64,000 bases of DNA, from positions 62,001 through 126,000 of the forward strand of contig JADKGC010000002.1 of assembly GCA_016717205.1 (NCBI GenBank), written 5' to 3'. The DNA comes from Candidatus Flexifilum breve. GTDB lineage: Bacteria > Chloroflexota > Anaerolineae > Aggregatilineales > Phototrophicaceae. Positions 32,686 to 41,514 of this stretch are shown here, one piece after another. Below the pieces are notes generated by a model, which made no database searches, had not been told where the DNA came from, and saw only the letters and a program-made list of their open reading frames with translations. How positions within the stretch are numbered: the first letter of the stretch is position 1; each line of letters opens with the position of its first letter. The position numbers and the translations under genes were made by a program.

Positions 32686-33431
32686 TCACCTCTGCAGGCG
32701 ATACCAGTACGTGTACAGCATTTGATAGCCTAGCCGCGTATACAGCCGGAACGCGGGCGCATTCGTGCCCAGCACCTGTAAATACCCGCGCGTCGCCCCG
32801 CTGACCTGTCCCTGCCGCAGCACCTGCGTGATCAGCGCGCCCCCGATGCCCTGACCGCGTCGTTCCAACTGCGTCACCACGTCGTACAGGCCGATCCACT
32901 CCCCGTCGCGCACGCCAAGCGTCACGGCGATGATCTGATCGCCATCGTAGGCCGCTCCGAAGATCGTGTGCGCGGTCGCCCGCTGCAGCAGTTGGCGCGC
33001 AATTGAATGAAACGCCGGGTTGACGCCGCTCAGCCGCACATAGGCATCCAGCCACGCTTCAGAGAAGGTGGCTTCTAAACTCAGGCGAATGTTGGCTGGT
33101 GCGGGCTCCTCCGCCAGCTGCATCAGATCGAGCGTGAGCACGTTGGTCGGCGTGATGATGGTGTAGCCGCGCGCTTCGAGGGCGTGATCCAGTTCGGCAG
33201 GCTGCGCGGCGCCGTCAGCTTGAAGCGGGTCTTCAAACCGCGTTCGGCATAGAAACGTTCGCAGTGGTCAATCTTCTCATCCAGCGCAACCATCCCCGCG
33301 CTAAATGGGTAAACCGAGTTGGCGCGTCCGGTATAGCCCTTGGCGGAACGCAGCCGCCAGCCGTCATAGTCGACTTCTTCGAGCGCGGGCCATGCACGCA
33401 TCGAGATCAGTTCAATCGTCTGAATGTCCAT
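32686..33431 (-). pseudogene. GNAT family N-acetyltransferase, interrupted by a frameshift
   Basis: Two overlapping frames together make one GNAT protein of about 248 residues. The first (start 33431) encodes the N-terminal part: MRAWPALEEVDYDGWRLR and AGMVALDEKIDHCERFYAE, the usual N-terminus of this two-part family. It then runs out of frame near 33205-33220, where the other frame takes over with PAELDHALEARGYTIITP and continues through a complete acetyl-CoA motif (LERRGQGIGGALITQVL) to YTRLGYQMLYTYWYRL. One base lost, or two gained, in the run GGCGCCGCGCAGCC would explain it. Either a real disabling mutation or a sequencing error. Confidence 0.75.
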
Positions 33432-33434
33432 GAG

Positions 33435-33851
33435 CTAGGCCGGGGCGTGCTGCTGGACAAGCGCGAGGAGCGCCGGGATGTCGCTGGCGATCCATTCGCC
33501 TTCGTGACACAAACCCCAGATGAGATTGTTGAGGCGGCGCACGTCGTCGGTGATGCCAAAACACGGCTTGCCTTTGGCGACCATATAGCCGAGCTCGCCG
33601 CACGTCCCCGAGTCGTGATCCGCGCCCGTCAGCAGCGCGACCAGCAGATCGCTCGCGTCCAGCGCCGCGAGGTCGCCATGATAAATGCGCCGCCGTTCGC
33701 GAATATCGGATAAATCGCCGAGGATACCCGCGTCACGGTGCGGTAAGAAGGTGTCATAGCCCGCCTGCTCCAGCGCCGCGGTGATCTGCTCCAGATACCC
33801 GCGTTCGAGGCTGTTGAACAGCGGCCCCGCCACATAGACTTTTTTCGCCAT
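33435..33851 (-). CDS. Nucleoside 2-deoxyribosyltransferase family protein
   Basis: A 138-residue protein of the nucleoside 2-deoxyribosyltransferase (NDT/DNPH1) fold. It has KKVYVAGPLFNSLERGYLEQI at the N-terminus, FLPHRDAGIL, the DLAALDASDLLVALLTGADHDSGTCGELGYMVAKGKP segment with the catalytic Glu in GTCGELGY, and a C-terminal helix. Members transfer deoxyribose between bases or hydrolyse deoxynucleoside monophosphates. The ATG at 33851 is preferred over a far longer upstream frame that would overlap queF. It is divergent from queF across 73 bp, and followed 3 nt later by the frameshifted GNAT gene. Confidence 0.85.
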   Translation of the reverse strand: MAKKVYVAGPLFNSLERGYLEQITAALEQAGYDTFLPHRDAGILGDLSDIRERRRIYHGDLAALDASDLLVALLTGADHDSGTCGELGYMVAKGKPCFGITDDVRRLNNLIWGLCHEGEWIASDIPALLALVQQHAPA

Positions 33852-33924
33852 CGCTTGATCTTTTCTCACTGTCGGTCTGGCGCGTATACTGGTGCTGTCC
33901 AGCCTGAGCGTCCAGAGGTGAATA

Positions 33925-34293
33925 ATGGAGCAGAAGTTTACTGCACTCGGCAAGCCCGTCACACAATTCGAACGCCTCGACCCGATCCCGACGAAATGCG
34001 GATTCATTCAGTATCACAGCGACCAGTTGACCTCGATGTGTCCCGTCACCGGACAGCCGGACTTTTACGAGGCGACGATTGACCTCGAAGCGGACGGCAT
34101 CGGCATTGAGACGAAAACGCTCAAGCTGTATCTGGAGACGTATCGCGATCAGGCGATCTTCTGCGAAGATCTCGCCGTCAAGCTGTGCGAAGACTTGTTC
34201 GCCGTGACGCAGCCCAAGCGCTGCACGGTGACGCTCGAACAGCGGCGGCGCGGCGGCATTCAGATCACGGCGAAGCACGTGCTGACAAAGTGA
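33925..34293 (+). CDS. queF: NADPH-dependent 7-cyano-7-deazaguanine reductase
   Basis: A 122-residue unimodular QueF (T-fold) that reduces preQ0 to preQ1 in queuosine tRNA modification. The catalytic Cys is in SMCPVTGQPDFYEA, the QueF NADPH-binding motif appears as ETKTLKLYLETYRDQAIFCED (E-S/T-K-x-h-K-x-Y/L), and the substrate-binding Glu follows in CED. The length agrees with the short form of Bacillus type. No queC, queD, queE or tgt gene is adjacent, and I see no preQ1 riboswitch in the 73-bp leader. Ribosome site AGAGG lies about 7 nt before the ATG. Confidence 0.93.
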   Translation: MEQKFTALGKPVTQFERLDPIPTKCGFIQYHSDQLTSMCPVTGQPDFYEATIDLEADGIGIETKTLKLYLETYRDQAIFCEDLAVKLCEDLFAVTQPKRCTVTLEQRRRGGIQITAKHVLTK

Positions 34294-34311
34294 AGCGGCC
34301 TCCGTCGGGCT

Positions 34312-35082
34312 TCAGCGCGCAGACATGAACGAATCGCCCGGGGGTGGAGTGCTCGGTCGCTGCCGGGTGTCCGCACCAAAGCGTGACCAGTCCGTGTCGC
34401 GCGTCCATTTTTGGCCGTTGGGCAGCGTGGTAAAGGCGTCGAATTTTGCCCCGGTTAGTACGGCTCCGTCCAATTGGGCAGTCGTGAGGTCGGCGGTGCT
34501 CAAATCCGCGTCCTGTAGGCAGGCATCGCGCAGATCAGCGTGGACGAGCCGCGCATAGCACAGGTTCGCCCGGCTGAGGTCGGCGTCACGCAGGTTGGCT
34601 TGATCGAGGCGCGCGCTGCGCAAATTCGCGCCCCGTAGATTGGCCCCCTGCAAATTCGCCCGCTCCAAGCCGATCATCCGCAAATACGCGCCACCGAGAT
34701 TCAGTTTATGCAAGTCCGCCCCTTCCCAGTTCGCGCCGCGGAGCGGACTGGTGTCGAGCTGTAAGTCCCCATCGACGCGCAAAGCCTCGATGATGGCACG
34801 GGGATTCGCTGGGGTACGCTGCGTTAATTCAAGGTGCGCGGACACTTGACGCACGCGCCAACCAAGCACCCGCATGAACAGAATGAGCGCCGTCAGCAGG
34901 CCTATTCCCCCCAGAAGGATGAATAGATCTGCGGCGGTAAAGCCCCCGTAGTCCCCCAATACGCCAATACCGAGTACAAACAGGCTGGCGATCAGCAGCA
35001 GGATCGCGCTCGTGAGCGTGGCGAATGTTCGCGGATGAGGGTTGTTCCCAATGAGGAGGGTAAACAGCAGTTCGAGCAGCAT
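34312..35082 (-). CDS. Membrane-anchored pentapeptide-repeat protein
   Basis: A 256-residue protein with two N-terminal membrane helices (about 20-45 and 53-75), a short linker, and a right-handed beta-helix of about 20 pentapeptide repeats A(D/N)LXX from about 115 to 220 (for example LERANLQGANLRGANLRSARL). Pentapeptide-repeat proteins can mimic DNA or form membrane-bound scaffolds; the function here is unknown. The C-terminal 30 residues are Pro/Thr-rich. AGGAG lies 10 nt before the ATG at 35082; an ATG at 35091 is too close to that site. Confidence 0.8.
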   Translation of the reverse strand: MLLELLFTLLIGNNPHPRTFATLTSAILLLIASLFVLGIGVLGDYGGFTAADLFILLGGIGLLTALILFMRVLGWRVRQVSAHLELTQRTPANPRAIIEALRVDGDLQLDTSPLRGANWEGADLHKLNLGGAYLRMIGLERANLQGANLRGANLRSARLDQANLRDADLSRANLCYARLVHADLRDACLQDADLSTADLTTAQLDGAVLTGAKFDAFTTLPNGQKWTRDTDWSRFGADTRQRPSTPPPGDSFMSAR

Positions 35083-35140
35083 GGTGGACATTCTCCTGTG
35101 AAAATGTTTGTCTGCCACTACCCTCCATTGTATACCTGAA

Positions 35141-36175
35141 TCAGCTCCCGCTCTGCGCGACTGCCTGCCCACCCGTGAAAGCAAGTTCCGCCAGCACCGG
35201 ATAGTGATCCGAACCACCGTGATCGCCCAAGGTGTACGCACTGATCGCTTGCCAGTTCGCATCATAAAACACGTAGTCGATGCGGATAATCGGCGGCAGC
35301 CAGCGCAAGCGATAGGCGAAGCGGGTGAAGTTGGGGAAGGTCGCGCCGAAACCTGTCCCACTGACACGGAAGGCATCGCCATAGCGGGCGGCGATGCGCG
35401 CATAATCGTCGGTTTGATCGGTGATGTTGAAATCGCCCACGAGCAGCAGTGGATCGGTGACCTGGGCGGCGCGGTCGAGCGCGTAGCTGATCTCCTGACT
35501 GCGCAGCGTCGACTCAATGCCAAACAGGCGCGCCGCGGGCGCGACCGGATGCACGTTCAACACGGTGATCGTCGTGCCGGCGGCCAGCGCGATGCGCGTT
35601 TGCTGCCCCCCGAGGATGATCTGATCGAGGTATGTATCGTCGGTGATCGGGTATTTGCTGAACAACCCGACACCGCGCGCATAATTATCGGTCGGGTGCA
35701 GCGCGTGATAGGGATACAAATCTGCGAGGTCGCGCTGCAAGCGGAGGGCGACCGGGGAGAGCAGCTCTTGCAGGGCGACGATGTGTGCGTCAGCGGCGCG
35801 GATCACATCGGCTGTGTGTTCGGCATCCTCCACCACCGAGCCGAGATTATAGGTCAGCACGCGCAGGTGCGGCGCCTCAACGGACGCGCCGGGGTTAGGC
35901 AGCAGCAAGGGGCTGTACTGAACGGTGAAGAGGATCACAGCGGGCGCATAAATCAACGACCAGCGCCAGCGTCGCAGCACCAGCAGGATCGGCACCGCGA
36001 TGAAGAGCGGCAGCAGCGGGTTAGGCATGAGACTGTTCGCCAGTTCGACCAGCGACCAGCGCTCACCGATGATCAAGCGGGCGAGCACGTACCCCGCCGT
36101 GAGCCCGCCGTAGAGCAGGCAGAGCATGCTCACAATCCAGCTCGTTGACTTCAATCCCCGTTTCCAAACCGCCAT
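35141..36175 (-). CDS. Endonuclease/exonuclease/phosphatase family membrane protein
   Basis: A 344-residue protein. Three membrane helices occupy the first 100 residues (SWIVSMLCLLYGGLTAGYVLA, LLPLFIAVPILLVL, LIYAPAVILFTVQYS). The EEP domain follows: LRVLTYNLGSV (metal-binding Asn), IVALQELL (catalytic Glu), the DPLLLVGDFNITDQTDDY motif, and the late IDYVFYD and GGSDHYPVLAELA motif with the catalytic His. The fold covers nucleases and phospholipid or inositol phosphatases; with a membrane anchor a lipid or wall-linked phosphodiester is plausible. GGGAG lies 5 nt before the ATG. It is divergent from the LuxR regulator. Confidence 0.85.
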   Translation of the reverse strand: MAVWKRGLKSTSWIVSMLCLLYGGLTAGYVLARLIIGERWSLVELANSLMPNPLLPLFIAVPILLVLRRWRWSLIYAPAVILFTVQYSPLLLPNPGASVEAPHLRVLTYNLGSVVEDAEHTADVIRAADAHIVALQELLSPVALRLQRDLADLYPYHALHPTDNYARGVGLFSKYPITDDTYLDQIILGGQQTRIALAAGTTITVLNVHPVAPAARLFGIESTLRSQEISYALDRAAQVTDPLLLVGDFNITDQTDDYARIAARYGDAFRVSGTGFGATFPNFTRFAYRLRWLPPIIRIDYVFYDANWQAISAYTLGDHGGSDHYPVLAELAFTGGQAVAQSGS

Positions 36176-36351
36176 GCGCGCTCCCAAGAATGATTGACCG
36201 CTTTTTATACACAGTCCGGGCGCGTAAGGCGCACAGATCGTCAAACGTCCTTGGCTGAACGGGCGAATCTGCTTGCTCCAAAAACCGCACAGACGTTTCA
36301 AACTGTGGTATACTTGAGCCGTTCTGAACCCTGTTAGAAAGGGGCTGTTTG

Positions 36352-39030
36352 ATGGTTGTACGTCATACGCCCGTGTTGACTTCACCGTTTGTTGGTCGCC
36401 AATCCGAACTGGTCGAGATCGCGCAGATCCTCACGCAGCCCGCCACTCGTTTGATCACGCTCGTCGGCGCGGGCGGAGTCGGTAAGACGCGCCTTGCGCT
36501 CGAAACCGCGGCGGCGCAGCTTGAGCATTTCCCCGATGGCGCGTACTTTGTGCCGCTCCAAGCCCTCTGCCCGACGGACTCCGTCATGCTGGCGGTCGGT
36601 GAGGCGCTGCGCTTTCAGTTCTTCGCCGGGGGCGACCCGATTGACCAGCTCAGCGAGTATCTGCACACCAAGACGCTGCTGCTCATCCTCGACAACGCCG
36701 AGCATCTGCTCGACGAACTGGCGGTGATCAGCGAACTGCTGGCGCGTGCTCCGCACATCAAAGTCCTCGTCACGTCGCGCGAACGCCTGAATCTGGTCGA
36801 AGAATGGGTGTACGAGGTCGGTGGGCTGACGTTTCCGCCGGGTGACGATGGCGTCAACGACGCTGACTATGGCGCGGTGCAGTTGTTCGTGCAGAACGCG
36901 CGGCGCGTGCAGCCCGCCTTCTCATTCACTGACGAGCAAGCGGCGATTAATCACATTTGCGCGTTGGTGCAGGGCATGCCGTTGGCGCTCGAACTGGCGT
37001 CCGCATGGACGCGCGTGCTGAGCTGCGCCGAGATCGCGACGGAGATCGAGCGCGGCCTCGACATCCTGCAAACGTCAGCGCGCAACGTGCCAGAGCGCCA
37101 TCGCAGCATGCGCGCCGTTCTGGATCAGTCGTGGGAGCGGCTCACCGCGGGTGAACAGGCCGTGCTGCGCAAGCTGGCACTGTTTCGCGGCGGCTTCACG
37201 CGGGAGGCCGCCGCCATGATCGCCGACGCCTCGCTCCACGCGCTCTCCGCGCTGGTCGACAAATCATGGTTGTATCGCAGCGCCGCGACCGGGCGCTATG
37301 ACCTGCACGAGCTCGTGCGCCAATTTGCTGCTGAACGCCTCGCCGACTCCGGCGAAACGGAGATGCTCAGCCGGACGTACGCGACCTTCTACGCGGAACT
37401 GGTGGCGCGCTGCGAAGCGGGCATCAAGCGCGGCGGTCAGTCGGCAGCACTGGCGGAACTGGAACGCGACTTCGAGAATATCCGCGCGGCGTGGGCTTGG
37501 GCGGTCGCCCAGCGGGCGATCAGCGTGCTCCACCCGATGCTGGAAGCGATCAACTTCTTCTGCGACATGCGCGCGCGTTTTCACGAAGGCGAAGCGCTGT
37601 TCCGCGCTGCCGCCGATCAGTTCGCCGCGTTGGATCTGGTGCTGTTCTACCGCGCGCGTGCCCGCCGCACCCGCATGATCATGCTCGGTCTGCTCGATGA
37701 TTCCTACCTGAGCGCTCCCGTCGTGCAGGAGATGGAAGAGGCGGTGCGCTTCTTCCGTGACCACAACGATCCGCGCGAACTGAGCTTCGCACTGTACATG
37801 CTCGGCATGGTGCAAAGCGAACACTGCGCCTCTCCGAAGGCGACCGCTGCTTTCCGTGAAAGCTATGACATTGCCAGTGAACTCAATGACCAGTTCTACA
37901 GCGCCGAACTGCTGACCTGGCTCGCCGTGATCGAAGAGAACATGAACGACGCGCTGCCGCTGCATCAGCAAGCCGTCGCCATTCAGCGTGAGATCGGCGA
38001 TGTGAACGGCCTCGCGTGGAATCTGCTGCATTTGTCGCGGATCGCGTTCTGGGAGCGGCGTTCCAGCGCGGCGGAGGCGTATGCGGCGGAAGCCGAAGCG
38101 ATTCAGCGCGAACGCGGCGACCTGAAAGGGCTCGCGTGGAGCATGTTGATCGGCAGCGAACGGGCGTTTCAACAGGGACGCTTTGCCGAAGCCCAAAGCC
38201 GGGCGGTGGAAGCCGAACGCATTGCGGATCGGCTGGCGCTGCCCTCCAACACCCAGGCCACGCTGGCATGGAGCGGTCTGCTGCAAATCGTCACCGAGAC
38301 CGATTACGCGGAGGGGGAACGTCGCTGTCGGCAGGCGTTGGCGATCCACGCGCCGCAGGATTGGGGGATCGGCGACGCGCGCCTGCATGCGACGATCGGG
38401 CTGATCCTCGCCGCGCATCACGTCGGGGATCAAGCTGCAGCGCGTGATCACTATAAGACCTTGGTGGAACTGCTGGATGCGCTTGGAGTGTATGTGACGA
38501 TGGAGCGATTCCCCGCGCTGGCCGTGCTGGGCAGTCTGCTGCTCGCCGGGGCGGGGCACGACGAGCGCGCCGCCGAAGTGCTGGCCGCCCTGCATCGTTT
38601 GCCGCGTGTGCAGGATGATTGGGTGTTGTCGTGGCTGGGTCAAATCCGACTGCTGGAACGCACGCAGACCGAGATCGCCGCGCGGTTGGGCGCAGACCGT
38701 TTCGCGGATGCGTGGGAACGCGGCCTGCACCTATCGCCGGACGCGCTGCTGCCGGATCTGTGCGCCCTCCCCACGACTTTGCAGAGTGAACCGCTCGACT
38801 CAGCGCTGGCCGAGTCCGCTACGCTACCCAACCCCGACGCGCTGACCGACCGGGAACGCGAAGTGCTCGGCCTGCTGGCGGACGGCCTCTCCAACCGGGA
38901 GATCGCCGCGCAGTTGGTGCTGGCGCTCGGCACGGTCAAATGGTACATCAGCGTGATCTATTCCAAGCTCGGCGTGACGCGGCGCACGCAGGCCATCGCC
39001 CGCGCCCGCGAGCTGAAGCTGGTCGCGTAA
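36352..39030 (+). CDS. LuxR family regulator with AAA/NB-ARC-type ATPase and TPR domain
   Basis: An 892-residue signal-integration protein. The N-terminal SPFVGRQSELVEIAQIL element leads into the P-loop ATPase, with Walker A GAGGVGKTRL near 44-53 and Walker B LLLILDNAEHL. A winged-helix segment (LALFRGGFTREAAAMI) and a long TPR-like helical array (about 370-790) follow. The C-terminal LuxR/GerE helix-turn-helix is LTDREREVLGLLADGLSNREIAAQLVL (about 825-885). ATP binding presumably releases DNA-binding or multimerisation when a TPR-bound signal or partner arrives; the targets are unknown. AAAGGGG precedes the ATG at 36352. Divergent from the EEP hydrolase. Confidence 0.9.
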   Translation: MVVRHTPVLTSPFVGRQSELVEIAQILTQPATRLITLVGAGGVGKTRLALETAAAQLEHFPDGAYFVPLQALCPTDSVMLAVGEALRFQFFAGGDPIDQLSEYLHTKTLLLILDNAEHLLDELAVISELLARAPHIKVLVTSRERLNLVEEWVYEVGGLTFPPGDDGVNDADYGAVQLFVQNARRVQPAFSFTDEQAAINHICALVQGMPLALELASAWTRVLSCAEIATEIERGLDILQTSARNVPERHRSMRAVLDQSWERLTAGEQAVLRKLALFRGGFTREAAAMIADASLHALSALVDKSWLYRSAATGRYDLHELVRQFAAERLADSGETEMLSRTYATFYAELVARCEAGIKRGGQSAALAELERDFENIRAAWAWAVAQRAISVLHPMLEAINFFCDMRARFHEGEALFRAAADQFAALDLVLFYRARARRTRMIMLGLLDDSYLSAPVVQEMEEAVRFFRDHNDPRELSFALYMLGMVQSEHCASPKATAAFRESYDIASELNDQFYSAELLTWLAVIEENMNDALPLHQQAVAIQREIGDVNGLAWNLLHLSRIAFWERRSSAAEAYAAEAEAIQRERGDLKGLAWSMLIGSERAFQQGRFAEAQSRAVEAERIADRLALPSNTQATLAWSGLLQIVTETDYAEGERRCRQALAIHAPQDWGIGDARLHATIGLILAAHHVGDQAAARDHYKTLVELLDALGVYVTMERFPALAVLGSLLLAGAGHDERAAEVLAALHRLPRVQDDWVLSWLGQIRLLERTQTEIAARLGADRFADAWERGLHLSPDALLPDLCALPTTLQSEPLDSALAESATLPNPDALTDREREVLGLLADGLSNREIAAQLVLALGTVKWYISVIYSKLGVTRRTQAIARARELKLVA

Positions 39031-39062
39031 AGGGGGTTGGGTCAGGGTAACCCAACCCCCTC
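39031..39062 (+). terminator. Terminator hairpin of the LuxR regulator gene
   Basis: AGGGGGTTGGGT / ACCCAACCCCCT stem with CAGGGTA-type loop, followed by CTTC. Confidence 0.7.
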
Positions 39063-39150
39063 TTCGCGCAAAACCCATCTTTCAGCAGGTGACCCGCCCC
39101 CGGTTGGACTCGTATCCTAAGAGTGTAAGTGTGATCAAGGAGCGAGTATC

Positions 39151-39339
39151 ATGCATTACGATGGACGCGAAACCCCCGCCGGTGCCGTGCAGCAGTTGTT
39201 CAAGGCCTTGAGCGCCGAAATGCAGGAACACAAGCCGCTGGCCGGACTGCGCAGCCTGTTCCAAAGCGCAGCGCAGTCACAGCGTGACGAGGATGATTGC
39301 GTGTCGCCGTGCCCGGAGATGGAATTGAGCCCGCGCTAA
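39151..39339 (+). CDS. Hypothetical small protein, 62 aa
   Basis: A 62-residue, mostly helical, mildly acidic protein: GAVQQLFKALSAEMQEHKPLAGLRSLFQSA then a charged QRDEDDCVSPCPEMEL tail with two Cys. I do not recognise it. AAGGAG lies 10 nt before the ATG, a hairpin follows near 39413-39435, and the gene stands alone between terminators, so it is likely real. Confidence 0.55.
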   Translation: MHYDGRETPAGAVQQLFKALSAEMQEHKPLAGLRSLFQSAAQSQRDEDDCVSPCPEMELSPR

Positions 39340-39412
39340 CGAGCGCGCATTGAGTTGGTGTTGATCGCCGGGGCGTACGGACATGCGCCCTGGTTTCCCT
39401 CTAGCAAACGTT

Positions 39413-39435
39413 GGGGCAAGGATCGCCTTGCCCCC
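39413..39435. terminator. Terminator hairpin after the small gene
   Basis: GGGGCAAGG / CCTTGCCCC perfect stem with ATCG loop, then CGTTTTG. Confidence 0.75.
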
Positions 39436-39462
39436 GTTTTGTGTTTGGTAGTTGAGTGATGC

Positions 39463-40401
39463 CTAGTCCGAACGACTTGGGCGGTTGCGAGACCATTTAT
39501 CTGCGAGGGTTGACAGCATTCCAACGAGGAGGTACGCGCTAAAGAGCAGACTGAGTACGATCACAGTTCTATTCTGCGTCGCCAGCCCCACGATGAGCGC
39601 TAGCCCCAATCCCCCTGAAAGTATTCCCATCCAGATTTGCCCAGCCCGGATAACTGGCGCAAAGCCCGAGAGAACATCGCTGCTCGCCGGGAGGGTGCGT
39701 TTCCCTTCCTCAGCAGGACGAGTAATTTTCTCATAGACTGCCGCGAGATAAGCATCTGGGAAAAGGTTGCGTATGTTTCCGCCATAGAAATCCTTCAAGT
39801 TGGCGACGCTGAGATCAAAGGGGAGGACTAGCGAAAACCAGTTTAATAAATCGAAGAAATCCTGTTCTTTCAAAAAACGAAGGTGCACTTTTGCAGGTTT
39901 GTCCCGGCCAGAAAGATAGATTTCCATCGAAATACTATATCGATTTAGCGGCCAGATCTGGTTTCCAGTAAACGCTATCCGAATAATAGTTTGCCACGCG
40001 ATAAATTGTCCGGTCTTCGGCAGCAGGAGTCCGCTGGGATTCAGGTCGACCTGTTCCCGTAACCATTGGCGCGGGGTAACGGTAAGCCCTTGATAATCGG
40101 GTGCTTGCAGCATTCGCTCCCGGCGATCCCCCACTGGATTTGACTGGAAAATATACGTTTCATGGCGGCTCTGAATGAAATCACCATCCAGAAGCACATG
40201 GGACGCGGATAGAAGTTCGCCATTCACGCGAATCTTCCCTAGCCCATCACGGGTGGGAGCGAGCCAAACGGTGCTGCCCCGACGCCGGATCTCAAACTGG
40301 CTGATTTCTATGGGGTCGCCGTCGAAGAGCCAAAGTGAAAACAGCGGCGCGAGCAGGCGCGGTTGGTCATAATCGTCGGCGGGAGGCGTGTAGCTAATCA
40401 A
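39463..40401 (-). CDS. Hypothetical membrane protein with FHA-like N-terminal segment
   Basis: A 312-residue protein of lower GC content than its neighbours. An N-terminal region (about 30-85) shows FHA-like features: FEIRRRGSTVWLAPTRDGLGKIRVNG followed by LLSASHVLLDGDFIQS, comparable to the VNG...LxxGDxI hallmark. The central part (115-235) is unrecognised with alternating strands. Two membrane helices lie near the C-terminus (about 262-305). FHA domains bind phosphothreonine, so a link to Ser/Thr kinase signalling is possible but not proven. It probably has its own promoter; the gene at 40458 is separated by a terminator. Confidence 0.6.
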   Translation of the reverse strand: MISYTPPADDYDQPRLLAPLFSLWLFDGDPIEISQFEIRRRGSTVWLAPTRDGLGKIRVNGELLSASHVLLDGDFIQSRHETYIFQSNPVGDRRERMLQAPDYQGLTVTPRQWLREQVDLNPSGLLLPKTGQFIAWQTIIRIAFTGNQIWPLNRYSISMEIYLSGRDKPAKVHLRFLKEQDFFDLLNWFSLVLPFDLSVANLKDFYGGNIRNLFPDAYLAAVYEKITRPAEEGKRTLPASSDVLSGFAPVIRAGQIWMGILSGGLGLALIVGLATQNRTVIVLSLLFSAYLLVGMLSTLADKWSRNRPSRSD

Positions 40402-40425
40402 GATATTTGATTTCCACAGTGAATC

Positions 40426-40455
40426 AAAAAAGGACGAGGTGACCCCGTCCTTTTT
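40426..40455 (-). terminator. Terminator of the DnaJ-like gene
   Basis: AAAAAGGACG / CGTCCTTTTT symmetrical stem with AGGTGACCC loop. It lies just beyond the leftward dnaJ-like stop. Confidence 0.8.
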
Positions 40456-40457
40456 GC

Positions 40458-41378
40458 TTAGAAGCTAGATTTGAGCTTCTGCACCAGTTCGATCTGTTCC
40501 GGCGAGAGGTTCTCCGGCACGGTGATGAGGATGCGCGCATACAAATCGCCGAATTTGTCCGGCTGTTTGAGGCTGGGCATGCCCTTGCCGCCGAGGCGGA
40601 ACTTCTTGCCGGACTGCGTGCCCGCCGGGATTTTCAGGCGCAGCGCCCGCGCCAGCGTGGGAATTTCGACTTCGCCGCCGAGCAGCGCCGTGAACATATC
40701 CGTTTTGACCTCGACGGTCAGGTTGTCGCCATCGCGTGTGAACTGTGCATCGGGTTCCACCTGCACAATCAGATACAGATCGCCCGGTTTGCCGCCATTG
40801 ATCCCCGGTTCGCCTTCCCCAGAGAGGCGCACGCGCGTGCCATCGGTCGCGCCCGCCGGAATCTTCACGCGGATCGAGCGCTCGCCGATGGTGACATGGC
40901 GCGCTGTGCCCTCATAGGCTTCTTTCAGCGAGATGGTGACGGGCTGCTCATAGTCCTGCCCTTTACTGCTGCGCGCGGTCGCGCCGCCCATGGAGCCGAA
41001 CGGGTCAAAGCCGCCGCGCTGCTGACCGGCACCAGCGGAACGCCCGCGCCCGCCGAAGATCGACCCGATGAGATCGCTGAGATCGCCCATGTCGACATTC
41101 TGCGTGTAGGAGGAATAGCCGCCGGGCGCGCCGCCCGCGCCGCCAAACCCCTGCGGATTGACCGTCCCGAAGCGGTCGTACATTTTGCGCTTTTCGGGAT
41201 CGCTGAGCACCTCGTTCGCCTCATTGACCTCTTTGAAGCGGGCTTCCGCCTGCGGATCATTCGGGTTGGCGTCCGGGTGATATTTCTTCGCCATGCGGCG
41301 AAACGCTTTTTTGATGTCATCATCGCTGGCGTCGCGTTTCACGCCGAGGATGTCGTAGTAGTTCTTCGCCATAGTCAT
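40458..41378 (-). CDS. cbpA: DnaJ C-terminal domain protein, CbpA type co-chaperone
   Basis: A 306-residue Hsp40. The J-domain (5-68) has HPD at 34-36 (KKYHPDANPN) and is followed by a Gly/Phe-rich stretch (70-130; NPQGFGGAGGAPGGYSS). There is no Cys-rich zinc finger, which separates CbpA from DnaJ. The C-terminal domains (140-300) include ITVSLKEAYEG-type ITISLKEAYEGTARHV, RVRLSGEGEPG, GDLYLIVQV and IPTLARALRLKIPAGTQSGKKFRLGGKGMP. It stimulates DnaK ATPase and binds unfolded clients. Start may be 41378 or 41372 (double Met); a weak SD precedes. It is followed by a terminator. Confidence 0.9.
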   Translation of the reverse strand: MTMAKNYYDILGVKRDASDDDIKKAFRRMAKKYHPDANPNDPQAEARFKEVNEANEVLSDPEKRKMYDRFGTVNPQGFGGAGGAPGGYSSYTQNVDMGDLSDLIGSIFGGRGRSAGAGQQRGGFDPFGSMGGATARSSKGQDYEQPVTISLKEAYEGTARHVTIGERSIRVKIPAGATDGTRVRLSGEGEPGINGGKPGDLYLIVQVEPDAQFTRDGDNLTVEVKTDMFTALLGGEVEIPTLARALRLKIPAGTQSGKKFRLGGKGMPSLKQPDKFGDLYARILITVPENLSPEQIELVQKLKSSF

Positions 41379-41514
41379 CTGATTTCTAACACTAAACCAC
41401 ACGGTCGGGCGGGACGAGAGTCGGTCTGCTGCCTTCCCGCCTGATCCACCTACCCTCAATGGTAAGGCGGTCGTGGAGGGAGTCAACAATCTATCAGGGT
41501 TTCTTACACAGATT

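Noticed and set aside
33852..33924. preQ1 riboswitch before queF
   Set aside because: No A-rich pseudoknot tail pairing with a short C/G hairpin is visible in this 73-bp gap.
35100..35523. Long N-terminal extension of the pentapeptide-repeat protein
   Set aside because: The region lies opposite the EEP hydrolase gene; the proposed start has AGGAG and leads directly into the membrane helices.
37264..38730. A 488-codon open frame antisense to the LuxR regulator
   Set aside because: No domain and a His/Arg/Gln-rich composition typical of a shadow frame in high-GC DNA.
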